Assembly: GCA_032173965.1 (NCBI GenBank)
Contig: CM063309.1
Span: 1,931,564 to 1,995,563, forward strand
Direction: 5' to 3'
Length of the DNA stretch: 64,000 bases
Origin: Sitta carolinensis
Lineage: Eukaryota > Chordata > Aves > Passeriformes > Sittidae
The notes below the pieces were generated by a model, which ran no database searches, was not told the DNA's origin, and was given only the letters and a program-made list of their open reading frames with translations. Made by a program: the position numbers and the translations under genes. This document shows, piece by piece, positions 1 through 10,029 of the stretch (its first letter is position 1; each line of letters starts with the position of its first letter).

Positions 1-535
1 GGCGTGGAGGGACCCCCACCCTGTGTGACCCCCACCCTGTGTGACCCCCCACCCTGTGTGACCCCCACCCTGTGTGACCCCCCCAGGTACAGCCACATGG
101 CCTGGGGGACAGGGCACGCGTGGGACCCCTGAGGGGGGCGTGGAGGGACCCCCACTCTGTGTGACCCCCCACCCTGCCCGGGACCCCCACCCAGTGTGAC
201 CCCCACCCTGTGTGACCCCCCCAGGTACAGCCACATGGCCTGGGGGGACAGGGCACGCGTGGGACCCCTGAGGGGGGAGAGGAGGGAACCCCCACCCTGT
301 GTGACCCCCACCCTGTGTGACCCCCACCCTGTGTGACCCCCACCCTGCCCAGACCCCACCCTGTGTGACCCCCACCCAGTGTGACCCCCACCCTGTGTGA
401 CCCCCACCCTGCTCGGACCCCCACCCTGTGTGACCCCCACCCAGTGTGACCCCCACCCTGCCCAGACCCCCACCCTGTGTGACCCCCACCCTGTGTGACC
501 CCCACCCTGCTTGACCCCACCCTGTGTGACCCCCC
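1..535. repeat. CCCACCCTGTGTGAC minisatellite
   Basis: Tandem array built from a 15-18 base unit of the form GTGTGACCCCCACCCT, with variants CCAGTGTGAC and CCTGCCCGGACC. It is interrupted by two longer modules near 84-130 and 220-270 that resemble a gene start on the other strand (separate entry). No coding sequence is supported here. Confidence 0.85.
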
Positions 536-590
536 AGGTACAGCCACATGGCCTGGGAGGACAGGACACGCGTGGGACCCCCGACAGGAC
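84..590 (-). other. three copies of an RDH5-family start-exon fragment
   Basis: On the minus strand three modules read: pyrimidine tract, CCCAG, GCC, then ATG-TGG-CTG-TAC-CTG. The ATGs are at 98-96, 236-234 and 549-547. M-W-L-Y-L is the typical N-terminus of RDH16 and HSD17B6, and human RDH5 starts M-W-L. RDH5 is the human neighbour of BLOC1S1 and should lie here on this strand. After the five codons each copy dissolves into the minisatellite, with no hydrophobic helix and no TGxxxGxG cofactor motif. I read them as amplified copies of a splice acceptor plus start, with the true exon probably to the left of base 1. The short match makes this tentative. Confidence 0.4.
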
Positions 591-1714
591 CCTCCTGCAG
601 CCCCCCACCCACCTGGAGCGACCCCCACCCTGCCCGGACCACGGGGGTCCCCCCCCTCCCCGTGTGCCCCTCCCTCGCAGTGCCACCAGCACCGGGGACC
701 CCCGGGACCCCCGCCAGGACCCCCCGAGGGGCCCGGTGGGACCCCCCCCACACACACACACACGGGGGTCTCCCCCAGCCCCCACCCACTCACTCGGGAC
801 CGACCCCGGCCGGGCTCCCCCTCCCCTGCCCCACTCGAGTGACTCGGGGGTCTCTGCCCCTCGGGGTGGGGTGGGGGTCCCCCCAGAGCCCCTCCTGGGG
901 CGGGGGCGAGCCCCCCGCGGGCCCCCCGACCCACCTGGAGCGGGCCTGGCCGGGGCCGGGCCCGGATTAGCGGGGCTCTGCGTCACCGCCGGGCCCGGGG
1001 GGGCTCCGGGGGGGTCCCCGCCGGCCCCCTCCCCACCGCCCGGGGCAGCGGGGACCCCCCGGCACCCCCCGGGACCCCCCGGGCCAGACCCCGCCCCGGC
1101 CGGGACCCCCAGCCCTGCTGAACCCCCCCCGCGTGGGGAGGGGGCCCGCGGGGACCGTGACCCCCCCTGCAGGGGCCCCGTGCCCCCCTCCGGGACCCCC
1201 ACTGGGGGCTCGGGGTGTCAGGACCCCCCCAATTGTTGGTTCGGGGGTTGGACCCCCAAAGGGGCGGCAGGGAGACCCTTCCCCACGCAAGGATCTGGGG
1301 GGGACCCCCGGGATTTGTCCCGGGACCCCCATTGGGGGGTTCCGGGTGTCAGGACCCCCCCCCAGTTGTTGGTTTGGGGGTTTCAGCCCGCGGGGGTGGG
1401 AGGGACCCCCAAAAGGGTGGGAGGGACCCCAAAGGGTGGGAGGGACCCCCAAAAGGGTGGGAGGGATCCCCAGATTCCCTCCTGGGATTTGGGGGGACAC
1501 CGAGGGGGCCACCCCAAGGTGGGGAGGGGACACGCGGGGTCTGTCCCGTGCCCCCAGAACCAATTTGGGGGGCGGGGGTCGTGCCCCCCCTCCAGAGCCC
1601 CGTTTGGGGTTTTGGGGGTCTCAGCCCCCCCCCCATTTACTCCCTGCCCTCGGATTTGAGGGTGACCCCGGGGTCTGTCCCTTGTCCCCCCGAGACAGGA
1701 GACCCCCGGCATGG
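591..1714. other. GC-rich stretch without a recognised gene
   Basis: Very C/G-rich sequence open in several frames on both strands, with proline/glycine-rich conceptual products and no recognisable domain. It includes a CA run near 750-762 and a short repeat of AGGGACCCCCAAAAGGGTGGG-like units near 1400-1470. A noncoding first exon of the RDH5-family gene could lie here but nothing identifies it. Confidence 0.6.
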
Positions 1715-2310
1715 GGGGGGTCCCCAAATCCCTCGGGGTGGTCCCCAAGCCCCTCGGGGGGCAGAGGGGGGGGTCCCCAAGCCCCTCGGGTGGTCCCCAA
1801 GCCCCTCGGGGGGTCCCCAAGCCCCTCGGGGGGTCCCCAAGCCCCTCGGGGTGCAGAGGGGGGTCCCCAAGCCCCTCGGGGTGGTCCCCAAGCCCCTCGG
1901 GGGTCCCCAAGCCCCTCGGGTGGCAGAGGGGGGTTCCCCAAGCCCCTCGGGTGGTCCCCAAGCCCCTCGGGGGGCAGAGGGGGGTCCCCAAGCCCCTCGG
2001 GGTGCAGAGGGGGGTCCCCAAGCCCCTCGGGGTGCAGAGGGGGGTCCCGAAGCCCCTCGGGGGGGTCCCCAAGCCCCTCGGGGGGTCCCCAAGCCCCTCG
2101 GGTGGCAGAGGGGGGTCCCCAAGCCCCTCGGGGTGGTCCCCAAGCCCCTCGGGGGGCAGAGGGGGGTCCCCAAGCCCCTCGGGTGGCAGAGGGGGGTCCC
2201 CAAGCCCTCGGGGTGGTCCCCAAGCCCCTCGGGGGTCCCCAAGCCCCTCGGGGGGCAGAGGGGGGTTCCCCAAGCCCCTCGGGGGTCCCCACGTACCTCG
2301 GGGGGCAGAG
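1715..2310. repeat. CCCCAAGCCCCTCGGGG minisatellite, about 30 copies
   Basis: Unit is about 19 bases (TCCCCAAGCCCCTCGGGGG), often separated by GTGCAGAGGGG spacers. Each unit contains a short CCCC...GGGG inverted repeat, so hairpins and G-quadruplexes are possible. The array is open in several frames, which explains the long Pro/Gly-rich reading frames; these are not genes. Confidence 0.9.
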
Positions 2311-2639
2311 GGGCTGCGGGCGCTGCTCCGGCCGCGGCCTCGGGGCCGTGTGAGGGGGGGGCCGTGGGAACAGGGGAGGGGTCGGGGGGATCGGGGGCGG
2401 GGGGGTCGCGGTCGCTCCTCCCCGTGCCCGGCACGGCCGAAGCTCGGGGGGGGGGGGGGGGGGCGGGCTGAGCCCCCCCTGACCCCTCCCCAAACGCTCC
2501 AGGGTGGTTTGGGGGGCTGTGGGACACCCCTGGCCTTGTTGGGGACCCTCACCCAGGATGAGACCCCCCCCCGGGACCCCCTCCCAGTGCTGGGGCAGCT
2601 TCTGGACTTGCTGAGACCCCCCCCCCCTCAGGGAACTGA
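2311..2639. other. no gene recognised
   Basis: Transition between two arrays: a CpG-rich patch (CTGCTCCGGCCGCGGCC near 2322), a long G run near 2446-2463 and C-rich sequence. No exon, RNA gene or signal is convincing. Confidence 0.5.
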
Positions 2640-2935
2640 AGCCCCCCAGCCCTTACCCCAAAATGGGGGGCTTGACCCCCCCCAGGAATTAAAGCCCCTC
2701 CCATGCCCGGGATCTGGGGGTCCTCACCCCAAAATGGGGGCTTGACCTCCCTCCCCCCCAAGGGATTAAAGCCCCTCCATCACTGGTCCTGGGGGTCCTC
2801 ACCCCAAAAATGGAGGCCTGCACCCCCCCCCCCAAGGGATTAAAGCCCCTCCATCACTGGTCCTGGGGGTCCTCACCCCAAAATGGGGCCCTGACCCCCC
2901 CCCAATGAACTGAAGCCCCTCCCTCGCCCCCCGGG
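2640..2935. repeat. about 85-bp tandem repeat with ATTAAAGCCCCTCC core
   Basis: Three to four copies of a unit containing GATTAAAGCCCCTCC, CTGGGGGTCCTCACCCC and AAAATGGGG. The ATTAAA hexamers resemble plus-strand poly(A) signals but no plus-strand gene ends here. Confidence 0.8.
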
Positions 2936-3107
2936 GGGGGATTAGGGCCCCAAGGGCCCCTTTGTCCCCACTCAAAGGAGCCTCAGAGCCTCGGTAAGCA
3001 CTAAAGAGGATGAGGGGGCTTAGGGGATCGGGGGGGGGGGCTGTGCCAGGGGCCCCCTGGCCCGGCCTGACCCCCCCCCCCACACCCCCCAACGCCCCCC
3101 CCCCAGC

Positions 3108-3113
3108 TTTATT
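3108..3113 (-). terminator. BLOC1S1: BLOC1S1 poly(A) signal AATAAA
   Basis: Plus-strand TTTATT, i.e. AATAAA on the minus strand, about 130 bases beyond the BLOC1S1 stop codon. A canonical hexamer at a normal 3'UTR distance, followed by a C-rich tract (G-rich on the sense strand). Confidence 0.8.
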
Positions 3114-3243
3114 CCATGATCCCGGTGCCGGGGGCACGGTGGTGAGACACCCCCCCCTCCCCTCCCCCGTTACTGGCCGGCGCTGGGGGGCTCGGGGGGG
3201 CCGGGGGGGTTCCCGGGGGGTCCCGGGGGGTCCCGGGGGTCCC

Positions 3244-3354
3244 TCAGGAGCAGGGGGGCTGCAGCTGCCCCTTGTACACGTACTCGAGGGCCGTGGCGAT
3301 GGTCCTCATGTCCAGCTCGATGCTCCGGGCCCAGTTCTCCACGTCCCCGATCTC
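3244..3354 (-). CDS. BLOC1S1: BLOC1S1 exon 4 (last coding)
   Basis: Starts after CGCCCGCAG and encodes E-I-G-D-V-E-N-W-A-R-S-I-E-L-D-M-R-T-I-A and then T-A-L-E-Y-V-Y-K-G-Q-L-Q-P-P-C-S, stop TGA at 3246-3244. Phase 0, 37 codons including the stop. Nearly identical to vertebrate orthologues except the last residues. Confidence 0.95.
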   Translation of the reverse strand, partial: EIGDVENWARSIELDMRTIATALEYVYKGQLQPPCS

Positions 3355-6300
3355 CTGCGGGCGTTTGGGGAGGGGGCTCGCAGGGATTTTGGGGAGGGGG
3401 CTCACCCCGGGGCGGGGGGGGGGGGGGGGTCTCACCCTGCCATGCTCCTCCCAGGGATTTGGGGAGGGGGCTCACCCATCCCATTCCCCTGGGAAGCTCT
3501 GGGTGCCCCTCAAGATCCCCCAGGACCCCCTGGGTGCTGTCTGAGACCCCCTCAAGATCCCCCAGGACCCCCTGGGTGCTGTCTGAGACCCCCAAGAGAT
3601 CCCCCAGGACCCCCTGGGTGCTGTCTGAGACCCCCAAGAGATCCCCCAGGACCCCCTGGGTGCTGTCTGAGACCCCCAAGAGATCCCCCAGGACCCCCTG
3701 GGTGCTGTCTGAGACTCCCAAGATGTTCCCCAAGACGCCCTGGGACCCCCCTGGGTCCCTGCCCAAGACCCCCCGGGTGTTCCTCAAGACCCCCTGGGTG
3801 CTGCCCGAGACCCCCATGATGCTGCCCAGGACCCTCTGGGTGCTGCTCAAGACCCCCCAGATGTTCCCTGGGACCCCCTGGAGGCTCCCCAACCACTCCA
3901 GCACAATCTCAGGGGTCTGGGGGCTTCATTCCCCGCTCCATTTATGGGTCTGGGGGCTTCATTTGCTCCCTATGGATCTGGGGGCTACATCCTCCCCAGT
4001 ATGGGTCTGGGGGCTTCATCCCCCCTCTGTTCATGAGTCTGGGGGCTTCAGTCCTGCCCAAGGATGGGTTCTGGGAGGGTTTGGGGGTGCAGCCCCCCAC
4101 CTTGAGGGCCTGATTGATGTTCTACAGTTGGGGGGATTGGGCTGTGACCCCCCCCCCCTCCCCGGGCAGGTTTTGGGGTGTGACCCCCCCATACCCAGGT
4201 GGGTTTTGGGGTTTTAACCCCCCCCCCCATACCCGGCGGGTTTTGGGGTGTGACCCCCCCATACCCGGGCGGGTTTTGGGGTGTGACCCCCCCTGTACCC
4301 GGGCAGGTTTTGGGGTGTGACCCCCCCCCCCCCCATACCCAGGCAGGTTTTGGGCTGTGACCCCCCCATACCCGGCGGGTTTTGGGCTGTGACCCCCCCA
4401 TACCCGGGCGGGTTTTGGGCTGTGACCCCCCCATACCCGGGCGGGTTTTGGGTGTGACCCCCCCTCCCCGGGCGGGTTTTGGGGTGTGACCCCCCCCCCC
4501 CCCCCATACCCGGGTGGGTTTTGGGCTGTGACCCCCCCATACCCGGGCGGGTTTTGGGGTGTGACCCCCCCATACCCGGGCGGGTTTTGGGCTGTGACCC
4601 CCCCATACCCGGGCGGGTTTTGGGTGTGACCCCCCCCCCCCCCCCCATACCCGGGTGGGTTTTGGGCTGTGACCCCCCCATACCCGGGCGGGTTTTGGGG
4701 TGTGACCCCCCCCATACAAAGGGCAGGTTTTGGGGTGTGACCCCCCCCATACCCGGGTGGGTTTTGGGCTGTGACCCCCCCATACCCGGGCGGGTTTTGG
4801 GTGTGACCCCCCCCATACCCGGGCGGGTTTTGGGGTGTGACCCCCCCTCCCCGGGCGGGTTCTGGGGCGGGTTCGGGGGTGCAGCCCCCCACCTTGAGGG
4901 CCTGGTTGAAGTTCTCCACCATGGCGATCCAGTGGCCGGTCTGGCGGGCGAACTGCGCCGCCTGCACCTGCAGCGTCTTCACCTCCTGGTCCAGCTTGCG
5001 CTGGTTCACGTAGGCCTGGGCCACCCTGGGGGGCTCGGGGGTCGGCACGGGCCGGGGGGGCCTCCCCCGGCACCCCCCCAGTGAGGGGAGACCCCACAAA
5101 GAACCCGGGAAGGGCTGGGGAGGGGGCTTGGGGCAGCAGAGAGGAGGGGAAAGGTGCTGGGGAGGAGGGGAATCTGGGGGTGGGGGGCTTCAGGAAGGGG
5201 GTTTGGGGGGCTGGGGGTCTCTGGGAAGGGGATTTGGGGGGCTGGGGGTCTCTGGGGAGGGGTTTTGGAGGGTTGGGGCTCTCTGGGAAGGGGTTTTGGG
5301 GATCTGGGAGGAGTCTGTGAGGGTGGGGGTCTCTGGGATGGGGATTTGGGGAGCTGGGGGGTCTCTGGGATGGGGATTACAGGGGCTGGGGGGTCTCTGG
5401 GATGGGGATTTGGGGGTCTGGGGTCTCTGGGATGGGGATTTGGGGGGTCTGGGGTCTCTGGGAAGGGGATCTGGGGGGTCTCTTGGAAGAGGTTTTGTGG
5501 GGCTGGGGGCTCTGGGAAGGGGGTTTGGGGGGCTGGGGGTCTCTGGGAAGGGGATTTGAGGGGCTGGGGGATCTCTAGGATGAGGATTTGGGGGTCTGGG
5601 GGTCTCTGGGATGGGGATTTGGGGGGCTGGGTTCTCTCGGAAGGGGTTTTGGGGTCTGGGGGGAGTCTGTGAGGGTGGGGGTCTCTGGGAATGGGGGGGC
5701 TGTGAGGGTGCGGATCCTCGTTGAGGGGGTTGGGGGCGTCTGAGGGGGTCAGGGGTCTCTGGGAAGGGGATTTGGGGGTCTGTGGTTGTCTGTAGGGTTG
5801 AGGGGAGGTGTCTGGGGGTCTCTGAGAAGGGGGGGTCTGTGGGAAAAGGGGGGGCTCTGTGGGGTTGGGGGGTGTCTATAAAGTTGGGGGTCCATAACGA
5901 GGGGGTTCTGTGGGGGTCTGCGGGGCCGGGGGTCTCGGGGGTGGCAGGTCTGCAGGGTCTGGGGTCCGCAGGCGGGGTTTGGGGGCTCCAGGAGGGGGTT
6001 TGTGGGGGTGTCCCAGCAGGAGTTGGGGGATCCCGGAGGGTCGCGGGGGTCGCGGGCTCACCCCACGTTCAGGTGATCGACCAGGGCCTCGGTGAGGCGG
6101 GTGGCGGCCGCGATCGCCTCCCGGCGCCGCCGCTCTGGGGGGGACGGGCGGGGACAGCGCCGTGAGGGGCGGCGGGACCCCCGCCCGGGGCCCGTGACGT
6201 CACCAGCACCTCGCGTGACGTCACCGCGCGCAGCCGTGACATCACGGGCCTCCCCACCTCAGGCTTCCCGCCCTTTTCCCCCCACCCCGTTCTTTGACGG

Positions 6301-6470
6301 ACAGCCGCGTCAGCCAATGGGGTGCCGCTCTGCGGTGAGCGGCAGCCGCGGCAGCCAATGGGACGCGGCGGGCGGGGCGTGTTGCCATGGGTCCGGGGGC
6401 GGGGCTCACCCTGCAGCTCGCGCCGCTCGCTCTGCCGGGCCTGGTGCTCCTTCAGCAGCCGGGACAGCAT
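3244..6470 (-). CDS. BLOC1S1: BLOC1S1 (biogenesis of lysosome-related organelles complex 1 subunit 1), complete, 4 exons
   Basis: Minus-strand gene with coding exons 6470-6410, 6134-6062, 5025-4893 and 3354-3244. They join in phase to a 125-residue protein, the usual length of the family. It begins M-L-S-R-L-L-K-E-H-Q, continues through A-L-V-D-H-L-N-V-G-V-A-Q-A-Y and ends E-Y-V-Y-K-G-Q-L-Q-P-P-C-S. From family knowledge BLOC1S1 (GCN5L1) is a small helical subunit of BLOC-1 and BORC, acting in endosome-lysosome trafficking and lysosome positioning, and it also affects mitochondrial protein acetylation. No signal peptide or membrane segment is visible. An in-frame ATG lies 39 bases upstream (6509); I chose 6470 by homology. 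Introns 2 and 3 are packed with minisatellites. The neighbour on the other strand is ITGA7, as in human 12q13.2. Confidence 0.95.
3475..3905. repeat. BLOC1S1 intron 3 minisatellite (CCCCAGGACCCCCTGGGTGCT)
   Basis: About 57-bp unit, GATCCCCCAGGACCCCCTGG followed by GTGCTGTCTGAGACCCCCAA. It is repeated cleanly five times (3500-3720) and then in degenerate form to about 3900. No exon content is recognised. Confidence 0.85.
4078..4130 (-). repeat. BLOC1S1: degenerate copy of the BLOC1S1 exon 3 / intron 3 junction
   Basis: GTGCAGCCCCCCACCTTGAG then GGCCTGATTGATGTTCTAC matches the true exon 3 end and donor (4881-4917) with a few substitutions. It includes the AAG|GTGGGG donor on the minus strand. 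It lies on the intron side, at the far end of the repeat block that separates it from the real exon. Confidence 0.8.
4131..4870. repeat. BLOC1S1 intron 3 minisatellite (CCCATACCCGGGCGGGTTTTGG)
   Basis: About 20 tandem copies of a 33-40 base unit of the form TGTGACCCCCCCATACCCGG followed by GCGGGTTTTGGG. The array is flanked by the real exon 3 donor on one side and its copy at 4078-4130 on the other. Confidence 0.9.
4893..5025 (-). CDS. BLOC1S1: BLOC1S1 exon 3
   Basis: Acceptor CCCCCCAG, then G-GTG-GCC. Encodes V-A-Q-A-Y-V-N-Q-R-K-L-D-Q-E-V-K-T-L-Q-V and Q-A-A-Q-F-A-R-Q-T-G-H-W-I-A-M-V-E-N, ending F-N-Q-A-L-K before donor GTGGGG. 133 bases, phase 2 in and 0 out, consistent with both neighbours. 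Confidence 0.95.
5110..5870. repeat. BLOC1S1 intron 2 minisatellite (GGATTTGGGGGGCTGGGGGTCTCTGGGA)
   Basis: About 30-base G-rich unit, GGGGATTTGGGGGGCTGG plus GGGTCTCTGGGAAG, repeated some 20 times with many indels. G-runs on the plus strand suggest G-quadruplex potential. Confidence 0.85.
6062..6134 (-). CDS. BLOC1S1: BLOC1S1 exon 2
   Basis: 73 bases encoding (E)-R-R-R-R-E-A-I-A-A-A-T-R-L-T-E-A-L-V then D-H-L-N-V-G. Acceptor CCCCCAG, donor GTGAGC. Phases fit exon 1 (ends CAG-G) and exon 3 (starts G). Confidence 0.95.
6195..6359. promoter_or_regulatory. CRE and CCAAT motifs in BLOC1S1 intron 1
   Basis: Two perfect CRE palindromes TGACGTCA (6195-6202, 6216-6223) and two CCAAT boxes (6314-6318, 6355-6359), each within a G(T)CAGCCAATGG context. 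This is a CpG-island-like stretch free of repeats. The motifs lie just downstream of coding exon 1 and could belong to the same promoter domain. Factor binding is inferred from motif only. Confidence 0.55.
6410..6470 (-). CDS. BLOC1S1: BLOC1S1 exon 1 (coding part)
   Basis: Encodes M-L-S-R-L-L-K-E-H-Q-A-R-Q-S-E-R-R-E-L-Q plus one base, donor GTGAGC. Start at 6470 matches the short human isoform; the ATG at 6509 would add 13 alanine/arginine-rich residues. Confidence 0.93.
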
Positions 6471-6482
6471 GGCGGCCGCCGC

Positions 6483-6563
6483 GTCACGTGACCGCCCGGC
6501 AGCGGCCACGCCCCCCGCCCTGCGTCACCGGCACGTGACCGCGCCGCGGAGAGCCACGTGACC
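6483..6563. promoter_or_regulatory. three CACGTG boxes (CLEAR/USF-type) at the BLOC1S1 5' end
   Basis: GTCACGTGAC (6483-6492), GCACGTGACC (6531-6540) and CCACGTGACC (6554-6563) lie within 80 bases immediately upstream of the BLOC1S1 start. The first is the palindromic form of the lysosomal CLEAR element recognised by TFEB/TFE3, and USF binds the same core. For a lysosome-biogenesis gene this placement is meaningful, but occupancy is inferred. Confidence 0.6.
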
Positions 6564-6564
6564 C

Positions 6565-9500
6565 GGGGGGGCTATAGGGGATGGGGGGGCTATAGGGATG
6601 GGGGGATATAGGGGATGGGGGGATATAGGGGATGGGGGGTATAGGGATGGGGGGATATAGGGGATGGGGGGGGGGATGGGGGCTATAGGGAGGGGTATGG
6701 GGTGGGGGCTATAGGGGATGGGGGTGGGGCTATAGGGGATGGGGGGCTATAGGGGATGGGGGGCTATAGGGATGGGGGATATAGGGGATGGGGGGGGCTA
6801 TAGGGGATGGGGGGGCTATAGGGGATGGGGGGGCTTATAGGGGATGGGGGGGATATAGGGGATGGGGGGATATAGGGGATGGGGGGGGATATAGGGGATG
6901 GGGGGATATAGGGGATGGGGGGCTATAGGGGATGGGGGGGGCTATAGGGGATGGGGGGATATAGGGGATGGGGGGATATAGGGTAGGGGATGGGGGGGCT
7001 ATAGGGGATGGGGGGGCTATAGGGGATGGGGGGATATAGGGGATGGGGGGGGCTATAGGGGATGGGGGGATATAGGGGATGGGGGGGCTATAGGGGATTG
7101 GGGGGGCTATAGGGGATGGGGGGCTATAGGGGATGGGGGATATAGGGATATGGGGGGGGCTATAGGGGATGGGGGGATATAGGGGATGGGGGGGCTATGG
7201 GGATGGGGGGGATATAGGGGATGGGGGGATATAGGGGATGGGGGGGGCTATAGGGATTGGGGGCTATAGGGGGGGGATATAGGGGATGGGGGGGTATAGG
7301 GGATGGGGGGGGTATTAGGGGATGGGGGGCTATAGGGGATGGGGTGGGAGGCTATAGGGGATGGGGGGATATAGGGATTGGGGGGGCTATAGGGGATGGG
7401 GGGTATAGGGGATGGGGGGGCTATAGGGGATGGGGGGGATGATGGGGATGGGGGGGATATAGGGGTTGGGGGGGGGTTAGGGATGGGGGCTTAGGGGTGG
7501 GGGGATATAGGGGATGGGGGGGCTATAGGGGATGGGGGGATATAGGGGATGGGGGGGCTATAGGGGATGGGGGGGGATATAGGGGATGGGGGGATATAGG
7601 GGATGGGGGGATATGGATGGGGGCATAGGGGTGGGGGATATAGGGGATGGGGCATAGGGGGGGGGATATAGGGGATGGGGGGATATAGTGGGGATATAGG
7701 GTGGGGGCTATAGGGGATGGGGGGATATAGGGGATGGGGGGGTATGGATGGGGGTATGGGATGGGGGGCATATAGGGGATGGGGGGGATATAGGGATGGG
7801 GGGAATAGGGGATGGGGGATATAGGGATGGGGGGGGCTATAGGGGATGGGGGGGGATATAGGGGATGGGGGGATATAGGGGATGGGGGGGGATAAGGGGA
7901 TGGGGGGGGGTGGGGATGGGTATAGGGGATGGGGGGGGATTATAGGGGATGGGGGGGATATAGGGGATGGGGGGATATAGGGGATGGGGGGGTATAGGGG
8001 TGGGGGGGGATGGGGGTATAGGGGATGGGGGGGGTATAGGGGATGGGGGGGGGTATAGGGGATGGGGGGGATATAGGGGATGGGGGTATAGGGGATGGGG
8101 GGCTATAGGGGATGGGGGGGTATAGGGGAATGGGGGGGGCTATAGGGGATGGGGGGTATAGGGGATGGGGGGGCTATAGGGGATGGGGGGGATATAGGGG
8201 ATGGGGGGGACTATAGGGGATGGGGGGGTATAGGGATTGGGGGCTATGGGGATGGGGGATATAGGGGATGGGGGGGGCTATAGGGGATGGGGGGATATAG
8301 GGAGGGGGGGGCTATAGGGGATGGGGGATATAGGGATGGGGCTATAGGGGATTGGGGGGGCTATAGGGGTATGGGGGGGGCTATAGGGGAGGGGGCTATG
8401 GGATGGGGGATATAGGGGATGGGGGGGTATAGGGGATGGGGGTGGGATATGGGGATGGGGGGTAGGGGGGGGCTATAGGGGATTGGGGGGGATATAGGGG
8501 ATGGGGGGGGTATAGGGGATGGGGGGATATAGGGGATGGGGGGTAGGGATGGGGATATAGGGGATGGGGGGGATATAGGGGGAGGGGGGCTATAGGGGAT
8601 GGGGGACTATAGGGGATTGGGGGGGTCTATAGGGGATGGGGGGATATAGGGGATTGGGGGGGGCTATAGGGAGGATTAGGGGATGGGGGGTATGGGGGGG
8701 GAAGGGGGTTGGGGTATAGGGGATGGGGGATATAGGGGATGGGGGGATCTATAGGGGATGGGGGATTAGGGGTGGGGGGATATTAGGGGGGTATAGGGGG
8801 GGGGCTATAGGGGATGGGGGGGGACTAAGGGGACAGGGGGGGTCTATAGGGGTTGGGGTGGGGGGCTATAGGGGTATGGGGGTATAGGGGATGGATTATG
8901 GGGGCTATAGGGATGGGGGGATATGGGATGGGGGGGCTATAGGGGATGGGGGGGGGCTATAGGGGATGGGGGGATATGGGACGGGGGATATATAGGGTAT
9001 GGGGGGCTATAGGGGATGGGGGGGTATGGGGATGGGGATATAGGGGACAGGGGGGGCTATAGGGGATGGGGGGCTATAGGGGATGGGGGGCTATAGGGGA
9101 TGGGGGGCTATAGGGGATGGGGGGATATAGGGGGATAGGGGGGATATAGGGGATGGGGGGATATAGGGGACGGGGGGGGCTATAGGGGATGGGGGGGATA
9201 TAGGGGAGGGGGGGGGATATAGGGGATGGGGGGGGATATAGGGGACTGGGGGAGGTCTATAGGGGACAGGGAGATCTATAGGGGACGGGGGGATCCTATA
9301 GGGGACGGGGGGATCCTATAGGGGACGGGGTGGCTCTATAGGGGACAGGGGGGTGCTGTAGGGGACAGGGGGGGCTATAGGAGCTATAGAGGCTCGGGGG
9401 ATCCTATAGGGGACAGGGGGATCTATAGGGGCTATAGGGGCTGGGGGGATCCTATAGGGGACAGGGGGGGAGTCTATAGGAACTGGGGGGGATCCTATAG

Positions 9501-9840
9501 GGGACAGGGGGGTCTATAGGGGCTGGGGGGTGTCTATAGCGGCTATAGGGGATGGGGGGATCCTATGGCGGCTATATGGGATGGGGGGATCCTATGGCGG
9601 CTATAGGGGCTGGGGGGGGTCTAGAGGGGCTGGGGGAAAGTGAGGGGATCTATAGGATACTGGGGGAGCTATAGGGACTGTAGGGGACAGGAGGGGTCTA
9701 TAGGGGATGGTGATTGTCTATAGGGGCTATAGGGGACTGGGGGTCCTATAGGGGATGGGGGACAGCTCCAGGGGATTGTGAGTCTATAGGGGACTGGGGA
9801 GTTCTATAGGGGGCTGAGGGTTCTATAGGGGGCAGGGAGC
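6565..9840. repeat. 3.3-kb (TATAGGGGATGGGGGG)n minisatellite
   Basis: Roughly 180 irregular copies of a 16-19 base unit, CTATAGGGGATGGGGGG or ATATAGGGGATGGGGGG, drifting after 9240 to GACAGGGGGG/ATCCTATAGGGG variants. Each unit has two G-runs of four or more, so the G-rich strand is strongly G-quadruplex prone. Unit length varies by single bases throughout. No gene is present. Confidence 0.95.
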
Positions 9841-10029
9841 GGCTGCCGCTGCCAGGAGAAAATCCCTGGAAATGAAACCGGGAGAGCCGGAAGGGTGCGC
9901 TGGGAGAAACCGGGATGGGGAACCGGGAGAAAAAAACGGGATTGGGAACCGGGAAAAAACAGGATTGGGCCCCGGAAAAAAAAACGGGATTGGAGGAGGA
10001 GGGGAAGGGGGTTCCGGCCCGCCCTGCCG
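9841..10029. other. short non-repeat spacer
   Basis: Mixed sequence with AAACCGGGA/GGGAAAAAAC motifs between two arrays. Nothing coding or regulatory is recognised. Confidence 0.5.

Noticed and set aside
2640..2935. Repeated ATTAAA as genuine poly(A) sites on the plus strand
   Set aside because: Hexamers are part of an 85-base repeat and no plus-strand gene ends here.
6565..9840. Telomeric or subtelomeric repeat
   Set aside because: The unit is TATAGGGGATGGGGGG, not TTAGGG, and has genes on both sides.
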